From the NCBI GenBank assembly GCA_003956705.1, contig QZCP01000002.1, forward strand, positions 84,779 through 148,778: a stretch of 64,000 nucleotides of DNA, read 5' to 3'. Source of the DNA: Brevipalpus yothersi (taxonomy: Eukaryota; Arthropoda; Arachnida; Trombidiformes; Tenuipalpidae). The notes below the pieces were generated by a model. The model had not been told where the DNA came from. It saw only the letters and a program-made list of their open reading frames with translations, and made no database searches. Shown one piece after another: positions 34,863 through 45,479 of the stretch. Each line of letters starts with the position of its first letter. Position 1 is the first letter of the stretch. The position numbers and the translations under genes are program-made.

Positions 34863-36361
34863 CAATGGTCCTTCTTCTTCTTGTAAGACCCACGATGCTC
34901 ATGGTTCGATTCTTTTCTCTTGCTAGATTTTTTGGCTTCTTTCAAGAAATCAGCAATACCAAATGGATCATCTTCTTCCTTCTCTTTAGGAGCTTTTTCG
35001 AAAGTCACAGGGCCATCACGCTCACCTCTAGGAGCCATGCCTTCGAAACCTTTGTCAGGAGTGAATTTGGAAGTATTAGCAATCTTTTCTAGTTCGTCAG
35101 TAACATCATTCTGTGTATTACGTGGCCGATATATAGTCTTGTTGAGCTCAGCATTGGATCGCCAAGGCTTGTCATACACAGCATAATCATCCTCCTCGCC
35201 GAAACCAGTACCAAGTCCCTTGCTCTGGTTGAGCAAACGTGAATCAAATTGAATTTCATTCGAATTAGCTCGAGGATTGGCAAGACCAAGTGCAATCTGT
35301 TCAGAAATATCTCTTTCGCGTTGTTTCTCTAGTTTACTTCTCTTTTCAGGAGCAGCTCGTTGAATATTTCTCTCCCGTTGTCTTTCTTTATGCTTTTCTT
35401 GTCTTATTTCATCTCTTTCTCTCACATCTTCATCAACTTTTCTATTTTCACTTGATCCCTTGTAGCCGGCTCGTTCTTCTCGAGCTTTTTGTGCAAGCTT
35501 TTTGAGGTTAGCCTCTTTCTTCTCTTTTTCTTTCTGAAGCTGTTTCTTCTCCATTTCTGATCTCATTTGTACACCTTCTCGAGCTTTTCTTTCGGCAATG
35601 AATAAGGCTTCAGCTAGTTTGGCAAAATTCTCATTCACATGAGCTTGCTGTATTCCTCTACCATCGGCAGCAAGTCGTTTATCTAATGGTAAAACATAAC
35701 CTCCCCTATTTTTCCAATTGGAAATACATGGTGGAATCTTCCAATCTTTTTGTTCTTTCACGCTTACTCTTCGAGGTGGAGAATGAATGACAGGGGCTGG
35801 AGGAGATGGTGGACCTTGAGGAATCTTTTTGTTAATTTTAAACTTGGGAGGCTCTAAGGGATCTTTTTGTACTTCAATCATTCGTATTAATCTTTGATTA
35901 CCATCTCCTTGCTCTGATTTGTACCTAATGTATTGTGCTGGAGCTTGAGATTCAGCGGCTCGAACGGGCATCGCAGCAGATATCTTGGTTTTAGTTAATA
36001 GTTCGAGTGCTGCAGCTGTTCGTTCAGCAATTTCTTTAATTTCTTCTTCCGAAGGTTTTTTCAATTCTTCTTCGTCAAGTATTTCTGGTGCTTGCTCTGG
36101 GGGTAGATAATTCTTTGTATCAACTTTGACTAAACTTTTTGTTTCCTTTTTGCCCATATTCAATGGGTATTGTGGAACACTTATCTCTGGATATGCTCCA
36201 CCATCACAAAAATCTTGGAGAGAACGTGGAATCCATCCTTTTCTCTGGCCATAGACGGGGACTAGAGTATTTAAGGTTGTGATTGATGAGGATGAAGATG
36301 ATGATGAAGACATTTTTTTTGATGATGAAATATCAGGTAAACGTGAAACTGCAGTAGACAT
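34862..36361 (-). CDS. SNW1: SNW domain protein 1 (SKIP), conserved copy A, 499 aa
   Basis: SNW1/SKIP is a core factor of the activated spliceosome and a transcription coregulator, including in Notch signalling. This single-exon copy keeps the family core: YGQRKGWIPRSLQDF, AAMPVRAAESQAPAQYIRY, KINKKIPQGPPSPPAP, IPPCISNWKNRGG (the SNW motif at residues 214-218) and RLAADGRGIQQAHVNENFAK, then a coiled, Lys/Glu-rich helix, RDISEQIALG and a C-terminal DPFGIADFLKEAK. The ATG at 36361 aligns with the start of the second copy; the track upstream is open but less likely. It is divergent with PMPCB, and its 3' end touches the mosaic pseudogene. It is probably the ancestral-function copy. Confidence 0.95.
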   Translation of the reverse strand: MSTAVSRLPDISSSKKMSSSSSSSSSITTLNTLVPVYGQRKGWIPRSLQDFCDGGAYPEISVPQYPLNMGKKETKSLVKVDTKNYLPPEQAPEILDEEELKKPSEEEIKEIAERTAAALELLTKTKISAAMPVRAAESQAPAQYIRYKSEQGDGNQRLIRMIEVQKDPLEPPKFKINKKIPQGPPSPPAPVIHSPPRRVSVKEQKDWKIPPCISNWKNRGGYVLPLDKRLAADGRGIQQAHVNENFAKLAEALFIAERKAREGVQMRSEMEKKQLQKEKEKKEANLKKLAQKAREERAGYKGSSENRKVDEDVRERDEIRQEKHKERQRERNIQRAAPEKRSKLEKQRERDISEQIALGLANPRANSNEIQFDSRLLNQSKGLGTGFGEEDDYAVYDKPWRSNAELNKTIYRPRNTQNDVTDELEKIANTSKFTPDKGFEGMAPRGERDGPVTFEKAPKEKEEDDPFGIADFLKEAKKSSKRKESNHEHRGSYKKKKDH

Positions 36362-36898
36362 GGCTATTGGAATACTGTTTAGCCGGTAGTAAAAAAAACT
36401 GAAAATAGAAGATAATTTCATTGCTATGACTTATACAAGCAAATTTCTCATAAATCTTACTCACCAAACAAAATTTACCTAATTAATTCACCTAACCCAA
36501 GATTAATCCACAATAATACTCACACAATCAATTCAAATTCTACTAAAAATTCTTCACAAAATATATTATCATTTAATCATTATCATGAACTTCGAAAAAT
36601 ATGTAAACATGTAAACAAATGATCAAGATTTTCTCAACTTCACCAAAGTATCGATATCAGTAGTGTTTGTATTCGATATCGAAAGCGTGATTTGATACGA
36701 AAGTCTTGCAAGATATTATGATCAAGATATCAGATACTAATGCTTGCACTCATCAAGAATGTTGAACATTTTGGCTTGAAAATTTTTGTCCTTGCAGTTC
36801 AACCTCAATTGATGTGTTTTGATTGTACCGGTGGCTGATTTTGTTTTGAGCAATTGATATTTTATTAGTGTAATTGTTTCTACCTGTTGAGTGTGATA
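36362..36898. promoter_or_regulatory. Divergent promoter of SNW1-A and PMPCB
   Basis: This 537-bp region carries a DRE-type TATCGATA at 36649-36656 and a 12-bp perfect palindrome TTCGATATCGAA at 36672-36683. The DRE and about 110 bp around it are recognisably repeated upstream of SNW1-B (near 39120-39230), so it is part of the SNW1 promoter. Confidence 0.65.
36649..36656. promoter_or_regulatory. DRE motif TATCGATA in SNW1-A/PMPCB promoter
   Basis: A perfect match to the DNA replication-related element bound by DREF, common in arthropod housekeeping promoters. It is conserved in the SNW1-B promoter. Confidence 0.6.
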
Positions 36899-38497
36899 AT
36901 GTCTTGGTTGAGAGCAGCTCCTCGCCTGGCCACTAATTTATTGGGTGCTGGTAAACATGGAAGTGTCCATCGATTGTCTCGATCACCTCGTTGGATGTCC
37001 CAGTATCCAACATCGGAAATATTGGTTAATGTACCAGAGACACGAGTATCTGAGCTTGATTCGAATGGTATTAGGGTGGCCACCGAAGATTCTGGTGGCT
37101 CAACATGTACCATCGGTATATGGATTGACGCTGGCTCACGGTATGAGACACCAGAGACTAATGGTGTTGCACACTTTTTGGAGCATATGGCCTTTAAGGG
37201 TACAAAAAATCGAACTCAAAATCAATTAGGTAAAATTGATTGTTTAGATTGTGAAATTTTGACTATTCTAATCATCATTTTTTGGTACTTTTTTCCAACA
37301 GAATTGGAAGTTGAAAATATGGGTGCCCACTTAAATGCATACACATCACGAGAGCAGACTGTGTATTATGCTAAATGTTTATCCAAAGATGCACCTAAAG
37401 CTTTGGAAATAATTAGTGATATTTTGCAAAATTCTACTCTTGGTGAAGCTGAAATCGAAAGGGAACGAGCAGTTATTTTGCGAGAAATGCAAGAAGTTGA
37501 AACAAACATGCAAGAAGTTGTTTTTGATCATCTGCACTCGATCGCTTACCAGGGAACACCTCTTGGAATGACCATTTTAGGGCCAACTGCCAACATCAAG
37601 AAAATCAATCGTCAAGATCTCCTTGATTATGTTGAGTCTCATTACAAAGGTCCACGCATGGTTGTCGCTGCAGCTGGTGGAGTCAATCATGATGAAATTG
37701 TTAAGGCTGCAGAAAAATGTCTCAAAGATGTTAAAATTACCTACGACGGTGTGAAGATTCCCGAATTAGAACCTTGTCGATACACTGGTGCCGACATGAG
37801 GATAAGAGACGACGATATGCCGTACATTTATGGCGCGTTCGCTGTTGAGGGTGCTGGATGGGATAATCCAGACAATATTCCTCTTATGATTGCGAATACG
37901 GTATGTTTTCTTACACACTATTTTCTATTCCCCATTCTTTGATCACCTACTTTTCACCTCAACCCTTTTCTTTGTATTTAGATTATTGGATCTTATGACC
38001 GCAGTCAAGGTGGTGGTAATTCGGTTGCTTCAAGATTGGCTCAACATGCAGCAGAACAAGGATTGTGTGTTTCATATAATTCATTCAACACTTGCTACAA
38101 GGATACAGGTCTATGGGGCATCTATTTTGTAGCTGATCGATTGAAAGTTCATGATTTTCTCATGGAAGTATCTTATAACTGGAACATGCTAGCATCTGCA
38201 ATCAAAGAATCAGACGTGACTCGTGCCAAAAATATGTTGAGGACAAATATGCTTCTCCAACTTGATGGTACCACTCCAATTTGTGAAGATATTGGCCGAC
38301 AAATGTTGTGCTATGGTCGTCGTATTCCGATTCCTGAGATGGAAGAGCGAATCAACTCTGTTTCTGCTAAGCAAGTTCAGGACGTTCTTCACGAATATAT
38401 TCAAGATAGATGTCCATGTATTGTTGGAGTAGGGCCTACTGAAAGTCTTAGAGATTATACAACATACAGAGCTTGGATGTCGTTCTGGCGTTATTAG
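36899..38497 (+). CDS. PMPCB: Mitochondrial processing peptidase subunit beta, 3 exons, 481 aa
   Basis: Beta-MPP is the catalytic subunit that removes presequences from proteins imported into the mitochondrial matrix. Exons are 36899-37229, 37302-37900 and 37982-38497 (GT-AG introns of 72 and 81 bp). The N-terminus is an Arg-rich mitochondrial presequence. The inverted zinc motif is intact: HFLEH (His92, Glu95, His96) with the distal ligand Glu172 in AVILREMQEVETN. Other family motifs are VNVPETRVSEL, GAHLNAYTSREQTVYYAK, LLQLDGTTPICEDIGRQML and RRIPIPEMEERI. The preserved motif and overall match favour PMPCB over the related complex III core protein. It shares a divergent promoter with SNW1-A. 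Confidence 0.95.
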
Positions 38498-38539
38498 AGA
38501 TAGCAAAATTGTTCCAAGAGTCACCTCATAATTGTAAAA

Positions 38540-38745
38540 AGTTTAAGTTGGTGAAGATAATGAAATAAAAATCTCTCACTTCTCAAGTGGTGTACTTGTA
38601 AAAACATCATTGCAATTTTATTAGCTTAAAGATCAGTCTTCATGTCGTTCTGACCGAGCTCTTCGTTTTGCTTGAAAGACTCATCGTGAAAAAGTTTTAT
38701 CAGTTGCACCGTAAACGAAAATATTTCCACTTGGATAGTCTATTC
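38540..38745 (-). pseudogene. Antisense ZPR1 3'-end fragment
   Basis: Read on the minus strand, this matches the last 40 or so codons of ZPR1 (GNIFVYGATDKTF, then a frameshift) and its 3' untranslated region (AAGCTAATAAAAT and on). It shares untranslated-region variants with the mosaic copy at 34.7 kb rather than with the intact gene (for instance ACAAGTA and GAAGTGAGAG). It lies directly after PMPCB and supplies the AATAAA near 38561 that probably serves as the PMPCB polyadenylation signal. Confidence 0.85.
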
Positions 38746-38807
38746 ATCTGAGAATTCCTGATAATTCAAATTGTGTGTATTTGTACACCATCACGCGACG
38801 TAATTTT

Positions 38808-38940
38808 CGCTAACAGCTCAAATTTATTGTACGACAGCATGAGTATCAACTACCTGTAAGTTATTTTTTGTTGTCATAAAATTTTTTTGACCCTTAAATC
38901 GGCATCTATCTGTAAAGAGAATTTTCGTTCGATTAAATGA
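38808..38940 (+). repeat. Left copy of a diverged direct repeat flanking SNW1-B
   Basis: The stretch starting ACAGCTCAAATT and containing CTGTAAGTT and AAATTTTTTT resembles 40938-41080 in the same orientation. By eye it is roughly two-thirds identical with small gaps. The pair brackets the SNW1-B gene. Confidence 0.45.
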
Positions 38941-39127
38941 GAATTGTGGCTTATTTGAATAATCAGAACTTGCAAACAGATCTTCAAGAGGCTCCATGAG
39001 ATCTTACATAGACCTTATAACTTTACATTCTTAATTCATGAGTGGCTCAATTTATTCAGTGAGTTCCAAAGATATTGGCTTCCGGACCGGAAGTTCCCGT
39101 TACTATATCAAATACTAACCCTTGAAG

Positions 39128-39135
39128 TATCGATA
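39128..39135. promoter_or_regulatory. DRE motif TATCGATA upstream of SNW1-B
   Basis: It lies about 260 bp before the SNW1-B start, at the equivalent place to the SNW1-A element. The surrounding ATTTGTTTACATG sequence is also shared, showing that promoter and gene were duplicated together. Confidence 0.6.
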
Positions 39136-39390
39136 CCTTCGTAGCGTCCAAAAGTTTTCGATTATTTGTTTACATGATTGTTTGAACAATTTTCATGGTT
39201 AAATGATGATGTAATTTGTTGTGAATTTTGGACAGGATTTTAATTAATTGCCTCATCTATATCCTGTATTGGTGTTTCGATCGGTGAAAATATCTGAATA
39301 TTCAGTTTAGAGATTTATTAAAGTTGATCACCAATAGTTACGATATTTCATCCCTTCTTTATATAGCGGTTGAACAGTACTCAGATAGCC

Positions 39391-40860
39391 ATGTCTAAGT
39401 TAATTTCATTTTTACCAGATAATTCATCAACCGAGATAACTTCGTCATCATCTCGGTCAATCAGAACCGTGAATACTTCGGTCCCAGCCTATGGCCAGCG
39501 TAAGGGATGGATTCCACGTTCTCTTGCAGATTTTTGTGATGGTGGAGCATATCCAGAGGTGAGTATCCCACAATACCCATTGAATATGGGCAAAAAAGAG
39601 ACTAAAAGTTCAATGAAAGTTGATATCAAACAATATCTACCTCCAGAGCAAGCACCAGACATATTCGATGAAGAAGAGTTGAAAAAACCTTCTGAGGATG
39701 GGATCCAAGAAGTGGTTGAACGAACGGCTGAAGCACTCAACCTTAAAATCAAAGACAAGCTAAATATTCCTTTGAGAGCAGCCAAGTATCAAGCTCCAGC
39801 GCAGTACATTAGGTACAAATCAGAGCAAGGAGATGGTAATCAACGATTGATACGAATAATTGATGTCCAAAAAGATCCCTTGGAGCCTCCCAGGTTCAAA
39901 AGTAACAGAAGAATTCCTCAAGGTCCACCATCTCCTCCAGTCCCTGTCCTTCATTCTCCACCTCGAAAAGCAACCGCAGAGGAAAGAAAGAATTGGAGGA
40001 TCCCACCATGTGTTTCTAAATGGAAAAACAGGGGAGGTTATATTTTACCATTAGATAAACGATTAGTCGCTGATGGTGAAGTGATACAGCAAGCTTATGC
40101 CAATGAAAAACGTGCTAGATTTATTGAAGCTTTGGATATTGCTGAGAGAAAAGCTGATGAGGCTTTGAAAATAAGATCAGAGATAGAAAAGAAACAGCTC
40201 CAGAAAGCGAAGGAAAAGAAAGAAGCTAACCTCAGAAAGCTTGCACAAAAAGCCAGAGACGAGAAAGTCCGCTACAAAAGATCAAGTGAAAACAAAAAAG
40301 TTGATGAAGATGTGAGAGAAAGAAATGAAATCAGACAAGAAAAGCGCAAAGAACGAAAACGGAAAATTAACATCCAACGAGCTGATCCCGAAAAGAGAAG
40401 TAAACAAAGAGATATTTCAGAACAAATCGCACTTGGTCTTGCCAATCTTCGAGCTAATTCGAATGAAATTCAATTTGATTCACGTTTGCTCAACCAGAGC
40501 AAGGGACTTGGTACTGGTTTCGGCGAGGAGGATGATTATGCTGTGTATGACAAGCCTTGGCGATCCAATGCTGAGCTCAACAAGACTATATACCGACCAC
40601 GTAATACACAGAATGATGTTACTGACGAGCTAGAAAAGATTGCTACAACTTCCAAATTTACTCCTGACAAAGGTTTCGAAGGCATGGCTCCTAGAGGTGA
40701 GCGTGATGGCCCTGTGACTTTCGAAAAAGCTCCTAAAGAGAAGGAAGAAGATGATCCATTTGGTATTGCTGATTTCTTGAAAGAAGCCAAAAAATCTAGC
40801 AAGAGAAAAGAACCGAACCATAAGCATCGTGGGTCTCACAAGAAAAAGAAGGACCATTGA
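39391..40860 (+). CDS. SNW1/SKIP paralogue, diverged copy B, 489 aa
   Basis: This is a full-length second SNW1-type gene, inverted relative to copy A, with no stop or frameshift. The first 340 or so residues have diverged: the SNW motif reads SKWKN at 209-213 (codon AAA at 40018), the segment after it is altered (VADGEVIQQAYANEKRARF), and the extended Ala/Pro motifs differ. About 18 residues are lost in the helical region. The last 140 residues are almost identical to copy A (11 or so nucleotide differences in 430 bp). The ATG at 39391 aligns with the copy A start. The intact frame suggests a functional product, perhaps with changed partner binding; a recent pseudogene held up by conversion is the alternative. 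Confidence 0.88.
   Translation: MSKLISFLPDNSSTEITSSSSRSIRTVNTSVPAYGQRKGWIPRSLADFCDGGAYPEVSIPQYPLNMGKKETKSSMKVDIKQYLPPEQAPDIFDEEELKKPSEDGIQEVVERTAEALNLKIKDKLNIPLRAAKYQAPAQYIRYKSEQGDGNQRLIRIIDVQKDPLEPPRFKSNRRIPQGPPSPPVPVLHSPPRKATAEERKNWRIPPCVSKWKNRGGYILPLDKRLVADGEVIQQAYANEKRARFIEALDIAERKADEALKIRSEIEKKQLQKAKEKKEANLRKLAQKARDEKVRYKRSSENKKVDEDVRERNEIRQEKRKERKRKINIQRADPEKRSKQRDISEQIALGLANLRANSNEIQFDSRLLNQSKGLGTGFGEEDDYAVYDKPWRSNAELNKTIYRPRNTQNDVTDELEKIATTSKFTPDKGFEGMAPRGERDGPVTFEKAPKEKEEDDPFGIADFLKEAKKSSKRKEPNHKHRGSHKKKKDH
40431..40860 (+). repeat. Near-identical inverted repeat shared with SNW1-A 3' end
   Basis: This stretch is about 97% identical by eye to the reverse complement of 34862-35290, while the rest of the two genes differs at many synonymous and replacement sites. 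Identity stops within a few bases of the stop codons. Confidence 0.88.
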
Positions 40861-40937
40861 TTGGGTGAAATCTACTTTGATTCAAGGCAGTTCAACCTTT
40901 TTGTACTTTCTCATCATAACTTTATGTGATTCCCACT

Positions 40938-41080
40938 GACAGCTCAAATTCGTTGCGGGCTAACCTTAACGTTGACCATCTGTAAGTTTATCCTCTGCTG
41001 TCCTATTCAAATTTTTTGGCTTTTTAATTTTTAGCATCTTTAATGAAGAAAATGTTCGGATTTGATTGATAACGTTATTT
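40938..41080 (+). repeat. Right copy of the diverged direct repeat flanking SNW1-B
   Basis: Counterpart of 38808-38940: ACAGCTCAAATT, CTGTAAGTTTA and AAATTTTTTGG occur in the same order. It follows the SNW1-B stop by about 80 bp. Confidence 0.45.
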
Positions 41081-42384
41081 TGATGAAAATTGTCTCTTTT
41101 CTTGAGCAAGCATCATTACTGATGAAACTTTCACCAATTCAGGTAGAACAGCGTCGTTACAGAAGTAGTGAAACACATTCGTTATATTTTTTTTTCTTCA
41201 TATTGATTGACTAGTTTCGTCCAAGTTGTCTCAAATATCTATCTCTATTCAGAAACTGAGGCTTTCAGCTTGGCTGGTCACATTTAATCCTCTATAAATG
41301 ATATCAACCTCGTTTGATATCCTTCTCAGATTCGAAGTAATGCAACAATTACAAGAATCGTTTGATTTTCGGAACTCTGAGAATATTCTACTATTTTGTG
41401 GATATTATCAGTTCTGAGAAGTATTATCTAGCTTACCTTGTAGCTCCTCTTCTATCTTCTTGATTATCTAGATCGCTGCTACACGTCATCGATACTTCAT
41501 CGATTTGGTTCCAGTTTTCTAGTGTGAAGTCCAATTGGATAAAATGATCTTCTGAAGAAAGATCTTCAAAGTTTTCTCCACTGGAGTGATTTGCTCCCTA
41601 CCTGGCATTTTACCTTTCCTCGAATTATGAGGTTCCCTAGATTAATTCAAGATACTGTTCTCGCCCTCATTTCCAACCATATCTTTGATAAGTGCCTAAA
41701 TTGTCGTTAAATCTAGAATATTTAGTGAGCCCATCAATGTTATCCCAACTCAAGCTGTGTGTGTGTGCTATATCGTGCCCACTCTAATAGCTGGGAAGAG
41801 AGAGAAAAAAGGCATTCGGCCATGATTTATGATTCCCTAAAATTGATCATAGTGCCTTTCATAAAAGGTGGGAGAGAGAGAAAATTTGTGCCATAATTTT
41901 ACCGAAATCATCCATCTGATCTTAATTATGACATAGCTGCTGGCAATCAAAATTCATTTTTATTACCTCCAAACTATCATATACAGTATGTTTAATCCAT
42001 CAAATCGTCGCCATTACAATTTATCTGGCTCCAGGAGCCGCTATACTTTCTGTTCATACCTTACATGAATCGTGCAATTTTTTTGCTCTTTCTTCACTGG
42101 CCAAATCGTTTTTCAGCCCATGGCCACAGAGGAACATCAATATATATATGTGTGTAATGTTAGAAGAAATGAATGAAAAATGAATGGATCCAAAATTTTG
42201 AGAGAGAGAGAGAGAGAAACATTTTTATGAGATCACGCATTCTTGTCATTCAAATCGTGTTATGATCATGAACAATTTTACCTCCCATTTTTATCTTCTG
42301 ACTTTGAGCTTTACCCAAGAGAAGAAGTTGGATAGGGAGAGAGAGAAAAATGTAGCATAAAAAAGTAATATAATAGCAATACAT

Positions 42385-42387
<3 letters not shown>

Positions 42388-42415
<28 letters not shown>

Positions 42416-42416
42416 T
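42388..42416. repeat. (TAA)n microsatellite
   Basis: About nine perfect trinucleotide repeats in the gene-poor region. Confidence 0.9.
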
Positions 42417-44579
42417 GATATTTCACAATATATTTTACTTTACCATGAGAGGAACACTAAAATACTATGGAATACATTGTAGGAGTCAACAACAAATATT
42501 TTCTCCATCCATGTCTGAATCGTGTGTGTTACCAACACACACGATAGACTAACGATAGAATGTGTATACCTATCACATAATCATTGATATAATGTGCAAT
42601 TTTGATGGACAAATAAAACTACCTCCCCCTCTTCCTCCTCCTCCTTCTTCTTCTCCTTTTTCCTCCTAAAATTTATCATGAAGGAGAGTTGAAATATTGC
42701 CGCACGAGCACTTATATATACATAAAAGAAAACATACTGAATTTTCATGATGATATATTGGCTGATAGTAGAACGATGGATGAGTGAAAGAGAAATGAGA
42801 AGTATAAAGTAGAAATCAAAACCATGGCCTCAAGTTTCGCCCATTCATGACTGATTTTTCGAGCCTTTTTAGCCCTCTTAATATTGAAAGTGGATGGAAG
42901 GTGAAAATCGTGGGTTTTTCTCTTCTTCGCTTCATCTCATAATATTTTTTCATGACCATCGTTAACATGTTTGATAGTACACCTCTCGGAGAGAAGCTAT
43001 TCCCGATGAAATCCAGAAACATATATCCGCTCGGTGTGCCCAATCACCAGCATTCAACATAGACTATTCTGATGTCTCGAATTTTAGGATTATTCCCTCG
43101 AGCCTATGTGTAAAATTTTTTTCCCCTCTCTTATGTCTGTACTCATGGATAGACGATAACCAGAGAGATGATTTGGCCATTGGGACAGTCTAAAAGAGAG
43201 AGTGGAAAGAAAAAATAAATAAAAGTTGAAAATGAGAAATCAAAAGTTGAGCAAGTAACAACCTTAATGGTTATGGGCTAGGAATCATAGCTATTCACCA
43301 TGAACTTATCGGAAAGTGATGATAAAAAGTTATCTTCACTCCTCTTCTCAGAGTGTATCATTCCACGTCCCCATCTCTCACCAAACCCTGGAGCATTTTG
43401 ACAAGCCTACTTTAAATATAGGATTTTTTTCCAGCCTATTTTGACTTTACCGTACCATACACGATATTATATCAAATCGACAACATCAGCTGTCATCATT
43501 TTAAGCCAATAATCACTTCTATGCTCTTTCTTTCTCTCTCTCTCACTTACACCCCACAATCTATGAGAATTATCTTTCCTTTAGCCATAAAAGTAATTAT
43601 TATTATCATCCTTCAAGATTGCCTTGTTTCCTTTACCACTACTTTACTAAACTGTTCGAGGCAATAAAAGTGATCGGAAAGAATTTTTATTACTTTACAT
43701 CTCTCTTTCAGAACAGCCCAGTGACCACCAGTCACTAGATGGAACCCCTCGCCCATGAAAAACTTTGGCCCCGAAAAAAAAGTTCTAATACACATTCGAC
43801 GGTTCATTCGATGTATAGAGGAAAAGTACTGAAGAGAAAATTTTTTCAACCATCTTCATCCAAGCTTTTCAATGTGTGTGTGTGTGATGGTCAGCTGTGA
43901 TAAGATGAAAGCCCACTGGCCTATGGAGCTGTGTGTATATGAGCACTTGAATGGGAAGAAGTAAAATGAAAAATGATCATGGACATACTTTACACACTAC
44001 ATGGATATGAGAAAAGTGAAGATAATTTCAAATTATAGTGGTGAGAGAGAGAGAGAGAGGGAAAAAGAGATCAATTTATCTCCATTTTGAAGCTATTTTT
44101 TTCCTCCTCTTCTCCCTCTCCCTCTTTGCCTACCAACATACAGATGAAGAGATGATTTTGTAGATGACCAGTCATCAGGCTAACACTCGGTGATTTAATC
44201 GCTGATGTGAGTAATATCAGTCGGTAAAAACATGAACACCCTAGCCTATGAATGCAATATGCTTTTCGAAGGGACGGAGAGAAGAATAAGTGGAAAAGAG
44301 AAAGAGAGAGAAAAAAATGTCTGCATGATATGAATCCATTGGAATTCTGGTCTCGATTTTGCTGAGCTTAGATAAAGTTTTGTACAAATATCATGAAGGA
44401 GAGAGAGAACAAATAGTCAAAATGGGAATATGATATTGCACAAAGCTTATACTCTCTCTTGAGAGAAAGTATGTGAAAGCAAATGGATAGATTGAGTAAG
44501 TGAAAGATAGTCTGCGATATGAAATCAGGTTCATTCTTTCTTTCTAGTACATCACATCAAGTGTATCAAGAGACAAAAG

Positions 44580-44582
<3 letters not shown>

Positions 44583-44633
<51 letters not shown>
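44583..44633. repeat. (GA)n microsatellite, 51 bp
   Basis: Pure GA run, followed by GAAA and GAA repeats to about 44656. Confidence 0.95.
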
Positions 44634-44637
<4 letters not shown>

Positions 44638-44797
44638 AAGAAGAAGAAGAAGAAGATATGTTATCATGAGAGGAGAGAAAGAGCGAAAAAAGATCCCAAA
44701 GTGTCCACATTATCTGACTTGAACATCTGAGGATGATACATTGTATTACCCATAATTTGACATAATACTCTGGGCTTCGATTGAGTGGACATTTGAG

Positions 44798-44799
<2 letters not shown>

Positions 44800-44836
<37 letters not shown>
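44800..44836. repeat. (GA)n microsatellite, 37 bp
   Basis: Pure GA run about 170 bp after the preceding tract. Confidence 0.95.
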
Positions 44837-44840
<4 letters not shown>

Positions 44841-45418
44841 GTTGAACATAAAGTGATGAGAAAGAAGAATTGATGCAGCCAATAAAGAGAACAACTCTCG
44901 ATTGTGGAATGGATGTCTATCCTGAGATTCCTTTGATTTTCTTTCCCCTCTCATCATTCACATTCTATCCATTCCAATGGAGAACTGAGATGGTAGAGAC
45001 GACTTTTCATTTTGTCCACTTCTATTATCATTTCATGTTACTCTCTCGAGCCACTCATCGAATGATCGAATGGAATCAAATCGTGATAAGAGAGTGTAAA
45101 AAATGTCATCTTTCATATTTTGTGCTCAGTTTGATACTCATTTGGAGAACATCTTTCCAAAAGTATTGACCAATGATCTGTCTATCTATCTTGTTATTTA
45201 CTTTCTCTCTCTCTCGCACTCAGATTATATCTGAACTTGTTTTACTGATTTGTTTCACGTCCATAAACAGTAATCGTTGAGAATGGAAGTGATGGAAATG
45301 AGCATTATAAGATTTCTCTCTCTCCTCCTCATCCATCCTTGAGTGTCTCGAGTTTCTTGAATCTCTATTACAGCTTCAAACGTCCATCTCGGGACTCATG
45401 AAGAGAAATGGTATCAAT

Positions 45419-45421
<3 letters not shown>

Positions 45422-45476
<55 letters not shown>
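45422..45476. repeat. (CT)n microsatellite, 55 bp
   Basis: Pure CT run, opposite in strand to the two GA tracts before it. Confidence 0.95.

Positions 45477-45479
<3 letters not shown>

Noticed and set aside
34865..35186. Plus-strand ORFs over the SNW1-A 3' end, mirrored at 40536-40857
   Set aside because: Antisense shadows; their similarity to each other merely reflects the conserved inverted copy of the SNW1 3' end.
36887..36898. Upstream extension of PMPCB
   Set aside because: It starts at TTG; the first ATG at 36899 gives a good mitochondrial presequence.
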